Shown one piece after another: positions 44,426-57,107 of a stretch of DNA of 64,000 nucleotides. This stretch comes from Plutella xylostella (lineage: Eukaryota > Arthropoda > Insecta > Lepidoptera > Plutellidae). Both the position numbers and the translations under genes were made by a program. The notes under the pieces are model-generated. The model had not been told where the DNA came from. It worked only from the letters and a program-made list of their open reading frames with translations, and did not search any database. Location of the stretch: assembly GCF_932276165.1 (NCBI RefSeq), contig NC_064012.1, positions 14,329,501 to 14,393,500 of the forward strand, read 5' to 3'. Position 1 is the stretch's first letter. Every line of letters starts with the position of its first letter.

Positions 44426-44653
44426 TACACTCAAGAGCAATCGAAAGTTTCACTTAAAAAATCTCGACACCAAAAACCTCCATTTTTTAAATAATTAATT
44501 TTGAAATATTTAGGTTCATAGTTTGCAATCAGATGCTCTGTAAAAATGTAGGTACTTAAATGTTGAAGACGGCTTCATTAAGCTAGCCTTTTCCGTTACG
44601 GAGTAATTTGATGTCACTGGAACTATATCATCAGCTGAGCTCTAGAGTGTGTA
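44426..44653. mobile_element. MITE family A copy 8
   Basis: TACACTCAAGAGCAATCGAA at the left; interior AAGCTAGCCTTTTCCGTTAC; degraded right end CTAGAGTGTGTA. Confidence 0.75.
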
Positions 44654-44809
44654 AATCGAAGACTGTTCCTTTCCTTCATCGTCTCACCGTGGTGAAGGGA
44701 TTAGCCATCCAGCAGTAACCATTAGTTTTAGTAATTTTTATCTCACCCCTCCTCCTCCACAACAATGCCACCTATTTCCATCACTCTAACCAGCCCTCCC
44801 CCTCCACAG

Positions 44810-44963
44810 CGATGCCTCTCGACCTTGGACCTGGTGTCGCTGGGCGTGGGGTCCTGCGTCGGCACCGGAATGTACCTGGTGGCTGGCATGGTGGCTCGCA
44901 AGTTCGCCGGCCCCGGCGTGGTGGTCAGCTTCATCATCGCCGCCATCGCTAGCATCTTCTCTG
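44810..44963 (+). CDS. cationic amino acid transporter, coding exon 2 (TM1-TM2)
   Basis: Acceptor CCTCCACAG, donor CTCTG|GTAAGA; 154 nt, enters in phase 0 and leaves in phase 1. Encodes 'CLSTLDLVSLGVGSCVGTGM' and 'YLVAGMVARKFAGPGVVV', then a second hydrophobic stretch to 'AAIASIFSG'. The Gly-rich GVGSCVGTG segment is the broken TM1 helix that binds the substrate backbone in APC-superfamily transporters, and the following stretch is TM2. Strongly GC-rich relative to its introns. Minus-strand frames over it are antisense shadows. Confidence 0.93.
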
Positions 44964-47900
44964 GTAAGATTGTCTTTTGTTTTTTCTCTTTCTGCTGCCC
45001 TGATGCGAACTTGTTTTGCCACGATGTTTGGATTCAAATAGTTTGAATAATTATGTCGAAATGTTACTTCAATTTGAGTTCGTGATATGGCCCCAGTTTA
45101 CTTTGTTTTAGGTCATTTATAGTACAAGGGGTTGTAAAATTGATATAGAAATCCGAAATGGGGTGATTTTGGGTGTCATTGTGATGTGAACCAATTCTTT
45201 GAATGTTGTAGGTACCTATATTTTCATATCGATTAAACACATTTGAAAGACCAATCGACTGATTAAATATTTAAGAATGGGAGCACAGCAAACTAGAAAT
45301 TGTGGTAACGACGCGGAGCTAACATACCTACTATATTAGCCACCATTATCGCCTCAATAAAAAAGGTAAGCTCAAACGAAATTGAATCGAATCGAATACT
45401 TACAAAAACTTTTCCAATCACTTTAAGTTTAGGAAATAACATTCTGAGTAGGTAAAAGAAAGGTACTTAATATTTAAGTAAAATGTAAAATGATTTGACT
45501 AACTACTTACCTACGATATCGTTATTACATAAAATTTAATCATTTAAAACTTGCAGACTGCGCGATCCCAATTCATTCATCAGTCTACAGAAATTTAATT
45601 GCTACTCCACTCAGACCACCCTTTCAGAGCATTACTACTTATGTGTTATTATTATGAACATCAACAAACAAATGAGCATGTAAAAGCCAAAATACTGAAG
45701 TGCAGCAATTAATACAACGCTGTTATGCCGAAATTAAATATGCTATTTAGCATGTTGCCATTTCATTGCAATAAACCCTGGGTAATCGGCTTACTTCGCA
45801 GCCCAGACATAATCCTATTAGCATATACATACATACATACATCAATCTGGGAGCTCTAATATGATATGTGCTCATAATTAGAGGGACCAATTAGCTTTGC
45901 CAGCCACTTCCACGCTCGGCGCGTCTCTAGGAATACAAATTAATACTAACAAAATACGCGGTACCGTGCAATTGAAGTGTCTATCGCTATCATTTTGGAA
46001 ACGATGGCTGCCGTCATTGTTTACGCTATGTATCTTTGGAAGTTTCTTTCTTTCTAATTATAAATTAGTGTAGGTAGATATTTTGATTGATCAGCTGATA
46101 GTCGCCGTGGCCGTAGGAGGACATTAGATATTATTATGTTTGTGAGTTAGTTATAACTGAAATACTGCTGTACTCAAGATAAAATAAATTAGGTAGGTCA
46201 TGAAACATCTTACAATATACGATACAAACCAAACAGGAATCGCCTTCGGACGGTCGGCAATTAAACGCTGAACCGATTGTCATTAACTCCCTATGAAAAA
46301 GATGGATGTTATAAGTTTATCTTGTCTGTGTATTTGAGGATCTATGCGTGGGTCTGTGGCAGCGTAGCTCCCAAACGGCTGAACTGTTTTTGATTATTAT
46401 TTTTTGGGTCATAGGTAGGACTCAAAGGTAATTTACCCCAGGTGTTCTCAGCTTAGACTTTGAGGGCTTTACCACAAAAACTTGGACAGTATTAACAAAT
46501 GTTCAAACGCCTACAAAATCTGTAAAATTTTGTTTTAAACACTAGTTAAACAGTGTTTAAGGGTTTTTGTGGTAGCAAAGTTAGTCTTGAATGTCAGCAT
46601 TGCGATTCTATAAAGCTAATTGTCAAAACTCGATTCTGAATCCGGAGTGAGTTTTCAAATTAGCATTCTGTAATTTTCGTAGACACATCGAATTTCGACA
46701 TTTTGACAAATAATGTATGAGATGATATCACAACTGTTCGAACGGGAAGTGAAAGGTGAAGGGAGAATGAAGATCGAAGTGAGAAGTCTGATTTTACAGA
46801 ATCGCAATGCATGGGTTTTAACGGTAGTTAGGTTATTTAACCATGTCGTCTACATTGTACTATAGCTAAAAATAAACGACAAAATGTAAACAGTCTCCTT
46901 TTATTAAAATTAAAATCATTAAAAATTAAATTAATTAAATTTCACAATCAATCGTCTGCTTATAATGTCGCAAATAAATAACGGTAATATATTAATTATA
47001 TATATTAATATATAGTCTTAACAGACAAGGTTTTATATTACTATTATAAAAAATTGCGTTACAGAAACTAATGTGTTAATGTGTTAGATTAATAAATAAG
47101 AACCTAAACATTTAACTTTAATACTTCCATGCATTTTACAGATTTTTAGAGCTTTCCAATCCTTTAAACACTTACTGGACTCAGTTTAAGACTGTTGCGG
47201 TTACACAAAGACCATAATAATAGAGGTAGTTTACGTCCCTATTTCAAGAGTATTTTTAAATTTCCACTGTAGCCGTTACAGCAGCTTATTTGAAACCCGG
47301 GGAAGAAGCTTATAATATTATAAGAATATTGTAACTGTTAGTAGTATATTATTTATTTGACGAATACAAAGGAACAATGAACAAAGTAGCTTGAGGTGGA
47401 TCCTCTTTGTGAGAAATATTATTATATTAAATATCATGTTCTCAAAATAAGAGTAGTTCGACGATATTTTCTTTTTATTTCTAGAATATTCTGTAGTTAT
47501 TTTACTTTTAACGTACCTTTCGGTAGAAAGAAATTGCTCATAATAAATTAGGTATTCATTAAAAATTTTAGCTAACAATTATATACTTTCAATAATTAAA
47601 TATAAATCTACTTATTAGCAAAATAAATAAATTTAAAAATATAGTTTTTTAGTAACTATACTCACTATCAATGCCCGCCGGCTGGTCAGAAACGTAACTA
47701 TAGTTCAACGTTTTTATTTTTTTAATTATAATTAGTTATTATTTACTTAAGATTCTTAATAATAACTCATTGGCTAATGGTGATAATTACTGTAAATTAC
47801 TATTTTTATAATAATCAGTTTTTTTTGCTAGCAGTTAAATTAATTAATTAAATTTTTTGCCACCGCCGAAGGAAAAAATCGCAGGAAATGAACGACATCG

Positions 47901-49327
47901 CATCTTATTTTATTTCATTTTACATTTATGGAAAACTTACAGCTATTAATAGTTGGATAGCAATTGTAAAATATAACTAAAAGACAATTATCAGTTTTCA
48001 CTGATACAAAGACACACATTTATCCACAGTTTAACAAATGAGTAGGTACCATCGAGTACTTCTCATTTCAATAAAAAAACAATAATAAATAATATCTGAT
48101 ATAAATAAGCACTAAGTAGTCACTTAATTAGATTATAAACAGTAATAGCTTTATTTTGTATTGCCTATTACTTTTATCCGAAGTTCCTTGAATTATTATA
48201 TCATTATTATTAAGGCATTAAGTACATAATAGTTACAAACAATAAAAAGATATTTTTTGATAAAAAATATAACTAATTGACTATATGAGTATTAGTTGAC
48301 TGGTTGATGTAAAAAAAAGAAATTGCGAAACATAAGAGCTTTATTTATATTGCCTATTACGTTTATCTAGAATTCTTCGAATTGGATTCCTTTAATTAAT
48401 GGTAAAAAAGAAACGTAAGTATTTGTATCGGTTTTTACTGAAGAGGAACTAACGCAAATAATACCTTTTCAGTAATAGAAAAGAGCAATGTTAAAAGCTG
48501 GTTTGATATTTCGCATTATTTGACTGACTTATAAAGTAATTGACAGCGCTAATAATCAGTTAAAACACGGAAAACTTTAAACTCGCGTCTTTAGAGTAAG
48601 TTTTAACTACAACTACACTCGATATACTAATCTACTTACTGAGTATAGGAAGTTGTTTGCCATCAAGTTGGAAACTATCGGGGGTGTCTGAGGCTCTCAA
48701 GTCTCAGGTACTCACCTTTAATGAGAGCCGAACTAATCTCGTTTAGCCCAGATAACCCAGTGGGAGGTTTACACCGTTCGAGTAGTGACAACTAAACGCG
48801 ATTTTTTATGGCTCTTTGTCACGGTAAAGGTAGGCTATATTATAAAAATTTGCATGTAGTCATCACGGATTATAGTATCACATACAAAAACAAGTTTTAA
48901 GTTCAATCTAACGACAGCCATTGTACCAATAAGGCCTAATTTCACACCATTCGGTTAGGTTAAAAATACCTCGGTTTGGTTACATTTTGGACCGTTAAGG
49001 TTAGTGAGTGTCCCACCATGCTAAATCACGGGGTTAACTCCCTTGATCGGGTGATAAACTTGATTGCTGCTGTGGGGTTCCGCTAAGACTTGGTTAAGAC
49101 CGGTAACCAGGCAACGGGTTGTTTACTTGTCACTCATTCTGTCAAGATTCAAGATGGAAAAATGAACAGAGCCTTTGATAAACAATATACGAACTAGATG
49201 TTGTGTGACATAAAAAATTAAGCGAAATACTGTCTGGGTTTTATATAATGTCAAACCGAGATAAAAGTTTAAATTTAATGTCCTAACCTAACTTGGAACC
49301 GCAATATAGAAACACTAATTGATGGCC

Positions 49328-49398
49328 CTACCTGGAAATCGAACCCGGGATCCCTGGGTGATGAAGCTGAGCTTCTACCACTAGACCACAGAGGTAGA
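49328..49398 (-). repeat. tRNA-like sequence, probably a SINE head
   Basis: The minus strand reads CCTCTGTGGTCTAGTGGTAG ... CCCGGGTTCGATTTCCAGG, with A- and B-box-like parts. The acceptor ends do not pair and the T-stem is imperfect, so a functional tRNA is unlikely. Confidence 0.5.
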
Positions 49399-50410
49399 TT
49401 CAAGAAGTTAAACCTAATGACTTAATGAGAACTATTGAATTAAGTGAAAAATCTTCTAACAAAATATTTTAAAATAAGACCTTACTTAGAAATTGATATG
49501 TTATTTCCCGAGAAGTTTCTTTTGCACCGACACTCCATCTTGTTCGTTGTATTGTTTTTCAAAGGGCATGGCGTAATAATATTATTTTCAATGACGGATG
49601 TCAAAAAACAACCTCGGTAGAAATAGTAACCATGGCAACCTCGAAACCAAAAAGTTTGGTTGTTTGAGGTTGTTTGAAAACACAGAGACATAGACAACAA
49701 ATTTCAATGAATATGACAGAATATTGAGTGAAGTGTGAGGGAAATGAGTGAATGATACACATAATGCTGGATTTATGAATGGTCTGTTAGATTTTCGTCG
49801 TAGGACTCATCCAGTTAACAAGGGTAATAATCCTTAAACGCGTCGTCAGCAAATCCGTTATTGAGACTGTAACTAACAGAATCATGAGAAACCAGGTCTA
49901 AAGCCACAAATTTTCTAACCGAACTAATTCAAAATTATAGACCAGTGAAGTGGGTTGTTATTTTTCTTTTTTACTTGACATTTCAGCTAGTTCGTATTAA
50001 AATATTGTTGTTCCAACTAGACCCTCAGAGGCCGATCCTTGGATGTTCGAAGTTTTCGTTCGAATTTTGTGAACTTGACTATACAATCTTGTTGGATTTC
50101 GGAGCTGATAGGATAGAATAGTTCCCTTGATATTACACGAAGTAGACATGTAAAACCTAGTAGGCACAGTGAACTTAATGTTAACGTTGTAGTTTTATTT
50201 CTTTCTTCTTTTTGGCGCATGAATTATTCTCATTTCTACATAAAATACCATCATTCTAAATATATAAAAATATAATATAGAAAATTGTCCGGATACAACT
50301 GATGTTCAGACTCGTATTGAAAAAAATACCCAGCCAAAAAAGGCTTGTGATCTCTGACATGTCACAAATTGAATTCCGCGGGATTAAAAATTAGAATATA
50401 CAGGTATTGA

Positions 50411-50492
50411 TACACTCACATAAAATTAAAAAGTTCCACCTGCCATTGACGTTCCATACGTCACTGGAACTTTTTCACTGCTCGTAAGTGTA
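50411..50492. mobile_element. MITE family A copy 9, 82-bp minimal form
   Basis: TACACTCACATAAAATTAAA and ACTTTTTCACTGCTCGTAAGTGTA face each other around about 25 bp ('TGCCATTGACGTTCCATACG'). Nearly only the two termini remain. Confidence 0.8.
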
Positions 50493-50794
50493 TGTATTAA
50501 TTGAAATCAAGATGACAGTCACATGACTCACTGTTGAATTGCAATCTCGAGGGTATATTGGTAAATTCAGCAGTATTTTTTTAACATTGAGTGTTGATAT
50601 AGTGGTCGTCTGTTTTGGTAAGATAACGGTATAATCCGGTCGCGAACTTAGTCAAAGGCTCCCTTCTTTGTATGACCACTGGCCCAGAAATCAGTGCTGG
50701 CTCGATTGTAGCTAGCTGTTGGTTCTATTTGACTATATTAGTAATTCAGTAAAGATCGTTGGTTCATGGAACATTTTTTAAGCACCAAAAATTA

Positions 50795-50993
50795 TACACT
50801 CACGGGCAATGAAAAGGTTCCACTAAGAAAAACACTAAACTAGTTCCAAGCGGAAAAGACTAGTTTAAAGACTCCTTATGCAACATTGAAGTACATTTAA
50901 CAGAGCATCAGGGTATTACCAACTAAAAACGGTAAGAGTGTCGTTCGATGTCGGCATTTTGTGAGTGGAACTTTTCCATTGCCCATGAGTGTA
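50795..50993. mobile_element. MITE family A copy 10 (199 bp)
   Basis: TACACTCACGGGCAATGAAA to TTTTCCATTGCCCATGAGTGTA, TA borders, full interior in the orientation opposite to copy 5. Confidence 0.88.
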
Positions 50994-51470
50994 TATTATG
51001 TGTCTTGCAATAAGTAAGATCTCGTATTTTATTCTATTATACCTTCATAATTTATGTAAGCTCTAGAGGCGACCGCTTAATATTTTACATTCTCACTTCA
51101 TTTCTGCAAAGTTTGCAGCATTACATCTTGCTGTAAAACTTAGGGAGAAAATAAACTTAAAAGTAAAAACGTTTGTATAGTTAAGCCGTGGTTGAGCTGC
51201 ATAATCAGTTTTGCCGGTCCCACTGGTCCGGCGGGGGGAAATTATTTTTATGCATAGTCTGCTAAATGGATGCAGAGTTAGAGTGGTTTCAGACTAGCGT
51301 ACAAGCGCGTTTCATAAAAATGGTGTCAGTATTAATGACGCTTATACGAGCATAAACGCTCGTCAACGCTTCTTCTTCTTCTATCGTGTAAATGCACTAA
51401 ACTAACTTCCTACAAGTTGAGCGTGTACCAGAAGGCATACGCCTTAAGGTCACCGTACATATTATAGCCG

Positions 51471-51570
51471 TAACGTAAATGGATCGCCTATATTTCTTTT
51501 ATCAACCTGTAGAACGCGAGCTCGCAAACGTCTGGTTGGCAGAACAAAAAAAATCTATCACTTTACGCTG
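51471..51570. mobile_element. MITE family G, partial copy
   Basis: CGTAACGTAAATGGATCGCC at the left matches the outer end of the element at 25.79 kb; degraded right end ATCACTTTACG. Confidence 0.55.
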
Positions 51571-52113
51571 AGAAACTTACAAAACTACAGCTTTTAGCTT
51601 CTACCTACGCCCCAAAAAATACGCTAGTCTAAAACCGCTCTTAATGCAGCCGCCGCCGCCACCACCGCCGTCGCCGGGCAGATCTAGATGCAAATATTCA
51701 TGAACAATGGGATTATTTGTCAGTCTTTCTGAAGGATTAATTATAAGGTAGACGCGAGCTTTGAAGATTACCTTTGGTATTTATTATTTCCAAATCTGTC
51801 TTTTGTCATAAAGAAGAGATCACTAAAAGTTACATGAAAATTGGGTTTATGCGATCGAGTACTATGAAATCTGTACAAGTGTACATTGTACAGTGTTACT
51901 AAAATTTGGTGTGCTAGGTAGTAACCGCATCGCTCAAAGGCTTTTAAAGGACTTAAAAATTCTGACAACAGGTGCTCGGCCAATACAAGGTGCATTAAAT
52001 ACATTTGTGATTCCGTGTAACAGAACGTTTCTAACTAAATCCCTGCTGCTCTGTGGCTCCAGTGCTGGCTAGTGTGTGCATTATTGATGGTTGCGTTGTG
52101 TTGTTGTTCCCAG

Positions 52114-52241
52114 GGGCTTGCTACGCCGAGTTCGGAGTTCGAGTCCCTCACACGACCGGGTCCGCCTACATGTACTCTTACGTCACTGTTGGAGAGTTCA
52201 TTGCCTTCATCATCGGCTGGAACATGATCTTGGAATATCTG
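52114..52241 (+). CDS. cationic amino acid transporter, coding exon 3 (TM3)
   Basis: Acceptor TTGTTCCCAG, donor ATCTG|GTAAGA; 128 nt, phase 1 in, phase 0 out. Encodes 'ACYAEFGVRVPHTTGSAYMY' and 'SYVTVGEFIAFIIGWNMILE' followed by YL. This is the highly conserved CAT block (C-Y-A-E-F-G-x-R-V-P, G-S-A-Y-x-Y-S-Y-V, G-W-N-x-I-L-E-Y) covering the loop after TM2 and TM3. Joining to exon 2 completes a Gly codon (G|GG). Confidence 0.95.
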
Positions 52242-52798
52242 GTAAGATATCCAATGATTTTCTTTACTAAGGGCCACTTGCAGAAACATATAAAATTGGA
52301 CACTAAATCGAAATTTAACACTAAATCTAGATTTAATATGTTCGTGCAAGTGGCCCTAAAAGATTGAGTTTTGTCGTACAAAGAGTTTTGCTACGATGAA
52401 GTGGGCTACGGAAATTTGTGCTACGTAAATAGTGCTACGAAAATCCGTAGCGCCGTAGCTGTATTGTTGTAGCAAGTCGTAGCGACGTCCTAGTAATTTG
52501 ATAAGACTGGTGAGAAACAATGGGCGGTAATAAGTTAACATTTTGCGCCTACAAACAATCGTAATTAAGAAAAAAATACAAAGAAAGCTTTTATTTTAAG
52601 GCTACGATGCCACATACTCACACACGGATACACATTATTTACATGAGTTATTTTTGCCTCTGGGTAACGAATGTAAACGTGAAGTCGAGGACATTATATT
52701 GTGACGTAATGTCTTGGTCACAGTACTCACAGTCTCTAACAAGCAAATAACGATTTCGTACGTGACAAACTATACACATAACGTAATATTGAACAGCA

Positions 52799-53072
52799 TA
52801 TACAGGGTGTTGCAAAAAGGGTATACTAAGCCGAAACCTACATGTGCAGCTTGTTACCTATATCTAAGCCCGAAAACGAAATCAGAATTTCAAAATTCGC
52901 GAAAAAAAATATTCATGTCCCATATAAACTTCGTTGGTTACGTGACTTTTTACTATGGAGAATGTTTTTTTTTCTCAAATTTTGAAATTCTGATTTCAGT
53001 TTCGGGCTTAGATATACCATGCTGCACATGTAGGTTTCGGCTTAGTATACCCTTATTGCAAGACCCTGTATA
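52799..53072. mobile_element. MITE family B, best copy, about 100-bp inverted arms, intron 3
   Basis: Left arm TACAGGGTGTTGCAAAAAGG / GTATACTAAGCCGAAACCTA; the right arm is the inverted equivalent ending TTATTGCAAGACCCTGTA. Pairing extends through 'GAAATCAGAATTTCAAAATT'. Bounded by TA. The open frame across it is incidental. Confidence 0.85.
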
Positions 53073-53641
53073 AGTCAATGTGAACAGCCACTATGTCCTA
53101 TGAAATAGTGGTTGAACAAAAACAAAACGGAAAAGTTTTTAGTGCGTTCAATAATGAGACAAATTTTGAATTTTATTTTTGAAGGCACAAAATAATATAA
53201 ATTTTGGTACTTACTGTCAATTGTTATTTATATCGTCGCTGTTAGGTATTGCTTAATATTTTAGTGTTGTTGAAATTGAAACAAATGCATTTTACGTTTT
53301 GTAATTTATAAATTTAAAATTAATTTGAATTGACCCTTAGCACTATTGGGCTCTAAATTACAAAAAAAATACAATTCAAAACAGTAGGTAACGATGCATA
53401 AATGCACCAATTGCTCCGTTGTGAATGTTTTGTACATCTATTCCACTATTCTTCCAACAATATAATTTTCTGCTTCTGTGAAATCGCTCTAACTGGGCAG
53501 AAGCGTTCTGTGAATTATAAATTAGAGAGAAGATGAGATCAGACAATATCTAGATATCTAGATAGAGCTTGCTTCCTTTATAGGTACTAAAAAGAAGTTT
53601 CGTTAAAGAACACTCAATACATTTTCATTGTAAATGTTTCC

Positions 53642-53727
53642 GTGATTAAGTTAAATTACCATGATTAAGTTAAATAACCATGGTTAAGTAAATAACCATG
53701 ATTAAGTTAAATAGACATGATTAAGTG
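53642..53727. repeat. tandem array, about 20-bp unit
   Basis: 'ATGATTAAGTTAAATAACC' with small variants repeated four to five times. Confidence 0.8.
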
Positions 53728-54349
53728 TTTAGTGTGCACAGTATTGATCAAATCTAAATCACGTTACTTAACTTGTTTATTTGAAAGTATATTAACTAAT
53801 TATTCTCAGGAAAAGCGCCAGAAACCAAAGCTTTCATATAACTATTATCAGTTTATCGAACATTACTTGCCCATTAATTTATAACAGGCTGGATGTGTTC
53901 CAGTCCTGAAATAGACCAGTGGCCTCACCTTTACCGTTATTTAATAGCCTTTACAGGAATTAGGTTTGCCTATATACTCCTGTTTCATCAGAAAATCGGA
54001 TAGTGCTTTGAACGGCGAGGAAAAGTCGCTCTTGCACCCCAGGAATAGGGTGCAATGTTGCATGGTGAGATACTATTGCAAGGTCTCCAATAATTCTGCC
54101 CGTGTACCGGTCTTAGGACCAATTTCCGGGTCTTCCTTCTCTCAGTTCAAGGTCTTATGGAGCGGGAAATTCATCGATATGCTTTATTTTTGTAGCAGAG
54201 TCGTGATAACAATGTTTAATGGTATATTTAGTTTTTCTTACTTACTCAGGAAAAATAATCAAGATTGAACATTTGATTGTAGTTACGTTCTTGCAATCAT
54301 ATCATATATAACAGACTTATTAAATTTTACATAGTTGTTACTTATATAC

Positions 54350-54624
54350 AAAAAAAAACACGCACTCACGCCTTGTACTAATGTACTCCCTTGCGGGGTA
54401 GGCAGAGGTGCATTGCAGCACCCACTTTTCGCCAGAGTGTTATGTTAGTCCCAATGTAATAGGGGGCGGGCCTATTGCCATTTTACGGGCACATCCAAGA
54501 CCCGAGAACAAATATCTGTGTTTAAACAAATATCTGCCCCAGCCGGGAATCGAACCCGGGACCATCGGCTCAGTAGTCAGGTCACTAACCACTACGCCAT
54601 TCGGTCTTACTTTCATTCATTCAT
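54350..54624 (-). mobile_element. tRNA-derived SINE S6 with extra 5' sequence
   Basis: Standard S4-type body on the minus strand with an A-rich tail at 54351-54358. The probable duplication TTACTTATATAC (about 54338-54349 and 54625-54636) lies 18 bases beyond the head, leaving an extra (TTCA)n-like segment 5' of the SINE. Confidence 0.85.
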
Positions 54625-54998
54625 TACTTATATACTTACATATTAAAATTACTTATATTTTATAGGCATAAAATACTAAGTAAAAACAGTACAAAATCGC
54701 TGTCTTATTGCTTACATCAGTCTCTACCACACAAACAATAGCTAGAAGAGTTAAGTTATTAGAAAATAAATTTAACTAAAGGACAAAATCACATTATTTA
54801 CCTATATGACGCGAATGCAAAGCTTATACCTGTTACCGCCTCAATAACGAACTTTGTACACTTTGAACATAAATTGATCCTGACTTTAATCGCATGAATA
54901 GACAACACCTTACAGAATAATTATGTTATAACTATTTTGAGATTAAGCGATAAACTCACTCATACTTGTTATTATATTGAGGTTTAGTTAAGGCGTTA

Positions 54999-55205
54999 TC
55001 CTAACTAATATTATAAATGCGAAAGTAACTGTGTCTGTCTGTCTGTCTGTCTGTTACTCTTTCACACCAAAACTACTGAACGGATTTGAATGAAATTTGG
55101 TATACATATGGTCTGGACCCTGGGAAAGAACATAGGCTACTTTTTATCCCGGAATTCCCACGGGAAAACTTTTTAAGGCGAAGCGAAGCGCGCGGGAACA
55201 GCTAG
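54999..55205 (+). mobile_element. non-autonomous Helitron, copy 5, intron 3
   Basis: A|TCCTAACTAATATTAT to GGGAACAGCTAG|T with the subterminal GCGAAGCGAAGCGCGCGGG. Closest to consensus of the five. Confidence 0.93.
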
Positions 55206-55810
55206 TTACACATATGTCTAGACAGCAAGTAGTAACTGGTTGAGGAAGCCTGTCAGAGTTTTGTGGCGCCCCTTAGACGATCAATTATATTGCGTTATAT
55301 TGAAAATTGTGCAAAATAATTCATCGTCTAGAGTTAATATTGAAGATTGCGCAAACGTCATTTGGATTCATAACACAATTCAATCTAATTGCACAATAAA
55401 TATATTGCAGAATATTATTGTAGTTCTAGGGTACGCCTTTGATCAATCAATTATAGATTTATGTTTTTCTCGATTTCTTTATGTAATTTTATCTGAATGC
55501 GTAAGATTTGCGAAATAACATTAATATTAATTCTGCTGATTACCTACATTACGGTCATAAATAAACGACCGGCAAATCTCTCTGGACTTGAATGGTTAAT
55601 GTTGAATTATTTCCATATTAATACATACATTGAAACCACAAGCTTAATAATACCAAACATATAATTATTTTGATAAGTCTATTGAATGCGTTACCGCAAT
55701 TTAGACACCATTTATAATTGCTAAACCGCCAAATATCATAATTATTACTTTGAGCATCTAAATAGGTAGGTACGTAGCAATTTTCAAGGGCTATTTTGTA
55801 TTGATGTTAT

Positions 55811-56492
55811 CATCATCATCATCAGCCTTCTATCGCCCACTGTTGGGTATAGGCCTCCTTATTTGTACGCCAATTCTTCCGGTCCTGTACCACTCTGGTC
55901 CACTGCTTCCCTGCAACCCTGCAGATGTCATCGGACCATCTAGCAGGTGGTCTGCCAACCGCTCTTCGTCCGTCTCTAGGCCACCATTCTGTGACCGCCT
56001 TTGGCCACCTTCCGTCCTCCCGACGAGCCAAGTGTCCCGCCCACTCCCATTTCAGTTCGGCGACCCGCATACCGACGTCGAACACTTTGGTCCTTTTGCG
56101 GATCACCATGTTGGGAATACGGTCTCTAAGCGAAATGCCTAACATGGCTCGCTCCATAGCTCTCTGTGCAACTCTGATTCGGTGCACAGTTTCCTTGGTC
56201 AGCGTCCATGTTTCGGCACCGTATGTTAGTGTGGGTAAGACACATTGGTTAAACACCTTGGTCTTGAGGCATTGTGGGATCTTAGACTTCAGGACATCAT
56301 TAAGTTTTGAAAAGGCGGCCCATCCCAGTTGAATCTGCCTCGTGATCTCTTTGACCTGGGATTCTCGGCCAAAGGATAAACAATGTCCAAGGTAAGTGTA
56401 TTCATTCACCACCTCCAGTTTATGGTTTCCAACAGTAATGTTGGAAACTTCGGTGGGAATTATGGACATGACCTTAGTCTTGGACATATTCA
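55811..56492 (-). pseudogene. RTE-type LINE: reverse transcriptase C-terminal part
   Basis: Flanked by TGATGTTAT (55802-55810 and 56493-56501). On the minus strand an uninterrupted frame of about 222 codons encodes the end of an RTE-clade protein: 'VNEYTYLGHCLSF' (RT thumb region), 'PTLTYGAETWTLTKE', then 'MLGISLRDRIPN', 'ELKWEWAGHLARREDGRW' and 'GRPPARWSDDI', closing in 'YTQQWAIEG' and an (ATG)n tail. The RT active site and endonuclease are missing. This is a 5' truncation typical of target-primed reverse transcription, not a functional gene. Inserted antisense to the transporter in intron 3. Confidence 0.92.
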
Positions 56493-56672
56493 TGATGTTA
56501 TATTATCATGTAATTAATAAAGTAATAAATGAAGCCTCCGTAGTAGACCTCGCTTCAGTGATTGTAACTGGCCATTGAAGTTAAGAAACAGGCTCATTGC
56601 ATGGGTAACCGAATTCAAGTACCCAGATGTTTGAAAAAAAAACATGCTTCCACTCGTAATTCCTGATACATA

Positions 56673-56882
56673 TACACTCACGAGCAATTCACCTACAAAA
56701 TGTCGACACTAACCAATTTTTAAAACCATTTAAATTAGAACTTGAATAATAAATTGGTAATTCTGATGCGCTGTTAAATGTACATCAATATTGCAGAAGG
56801 CGTCAATAAGCTAGGCTTTTCCGTTTACATACAGTAATTCGGTGCCATTGTCTCTGGAACTTTTCCATAGCTCCCGAGTGTA
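56673..56882. mobile_element. MITE family A copy 11, just upstream of exon 4
   Basis: TACACTCACGAGCAATTCAC to ACTTTTCCATAGCTCCCGAGTGTA; interior AAGCTAGGCTTTTCCGTTTA. Ends about 80 bp before the exon 4 acceptor. Confidence 0.85.
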
Positions 56883-56960
56883 TTATTCATACTTTATTTT
56901 TTTTTCGTGACCATATATTATTTATGCATAGGTACTATATTACTGTTTGTTTGCCAACAG

Positions 56961-57063
56961 ATCGGCACGAGTGCATGCGCGCGCGCACTTAGCGCTTGCT
57001 TCGACACCATCTTCAGCGGCGCCGTGTCGCGCTACCTGCGGGCCACCTTCGGAACTTTCTTCG
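56961..57063 (+). CDS. cationic amino acid transporter, coding exon 4
   Basis: Acceptor TTGCCAACAG, donor TTCG|GTAAGA; 103 nt, phase 0 in, phase 1 out. Encodes 'IGTSACARALSACFDTIFSG' then 'AVSRYLRATFGTFFG'. In CATs the I-G-x-S-x-x-A-R-x-x-S sequence directly follows the G-W-N-x-x-L-E-Y-x motif of the previous exon, exactly as here across the exon 3/4 junction. Confidence 0.93.
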
Positions 57064-57107
57064 GTAAGAGCTGTTATAAGTTCACTGTGTGTGTCTGCTT
57101 CTGTAGG

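Larger units (their letters stand above)
44964..52113 (+). other. intron 2 of the transporter (7.15 kb)
   Basis: GT...AG bounded. Besides the elements listed separately it holds an (ATAC)n run at 45824, AT-rich sequence from 46.9 to 48.6 kb without features, and 48.94-49.14 kb sequence ('CACCATTCGGTTAGG...') of possible repeat origin that I cannot define. No coding frame is convincing. Confidence 0.6.

Noticed and set aside
49328..49398. Minus-strand tRNA gene
   Set aside because: Acceptor ends do not pair and the T-stem is mismatched; better explained as a tRNA-derived SINE head.
32178..53727. CRISPR-like arrays at the short tandem repeats (32.2 kb, 53.6 kb) and the 150-bp units
   Set aside because: Repeats are directly adjacent without unique spacers, and the context is an animal genome.
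55801..56332. Plus-strand frames of 113 and 135 codons
   Set aside because: Antisense shadows of the RTE reverse transcriptase on the minus strand.
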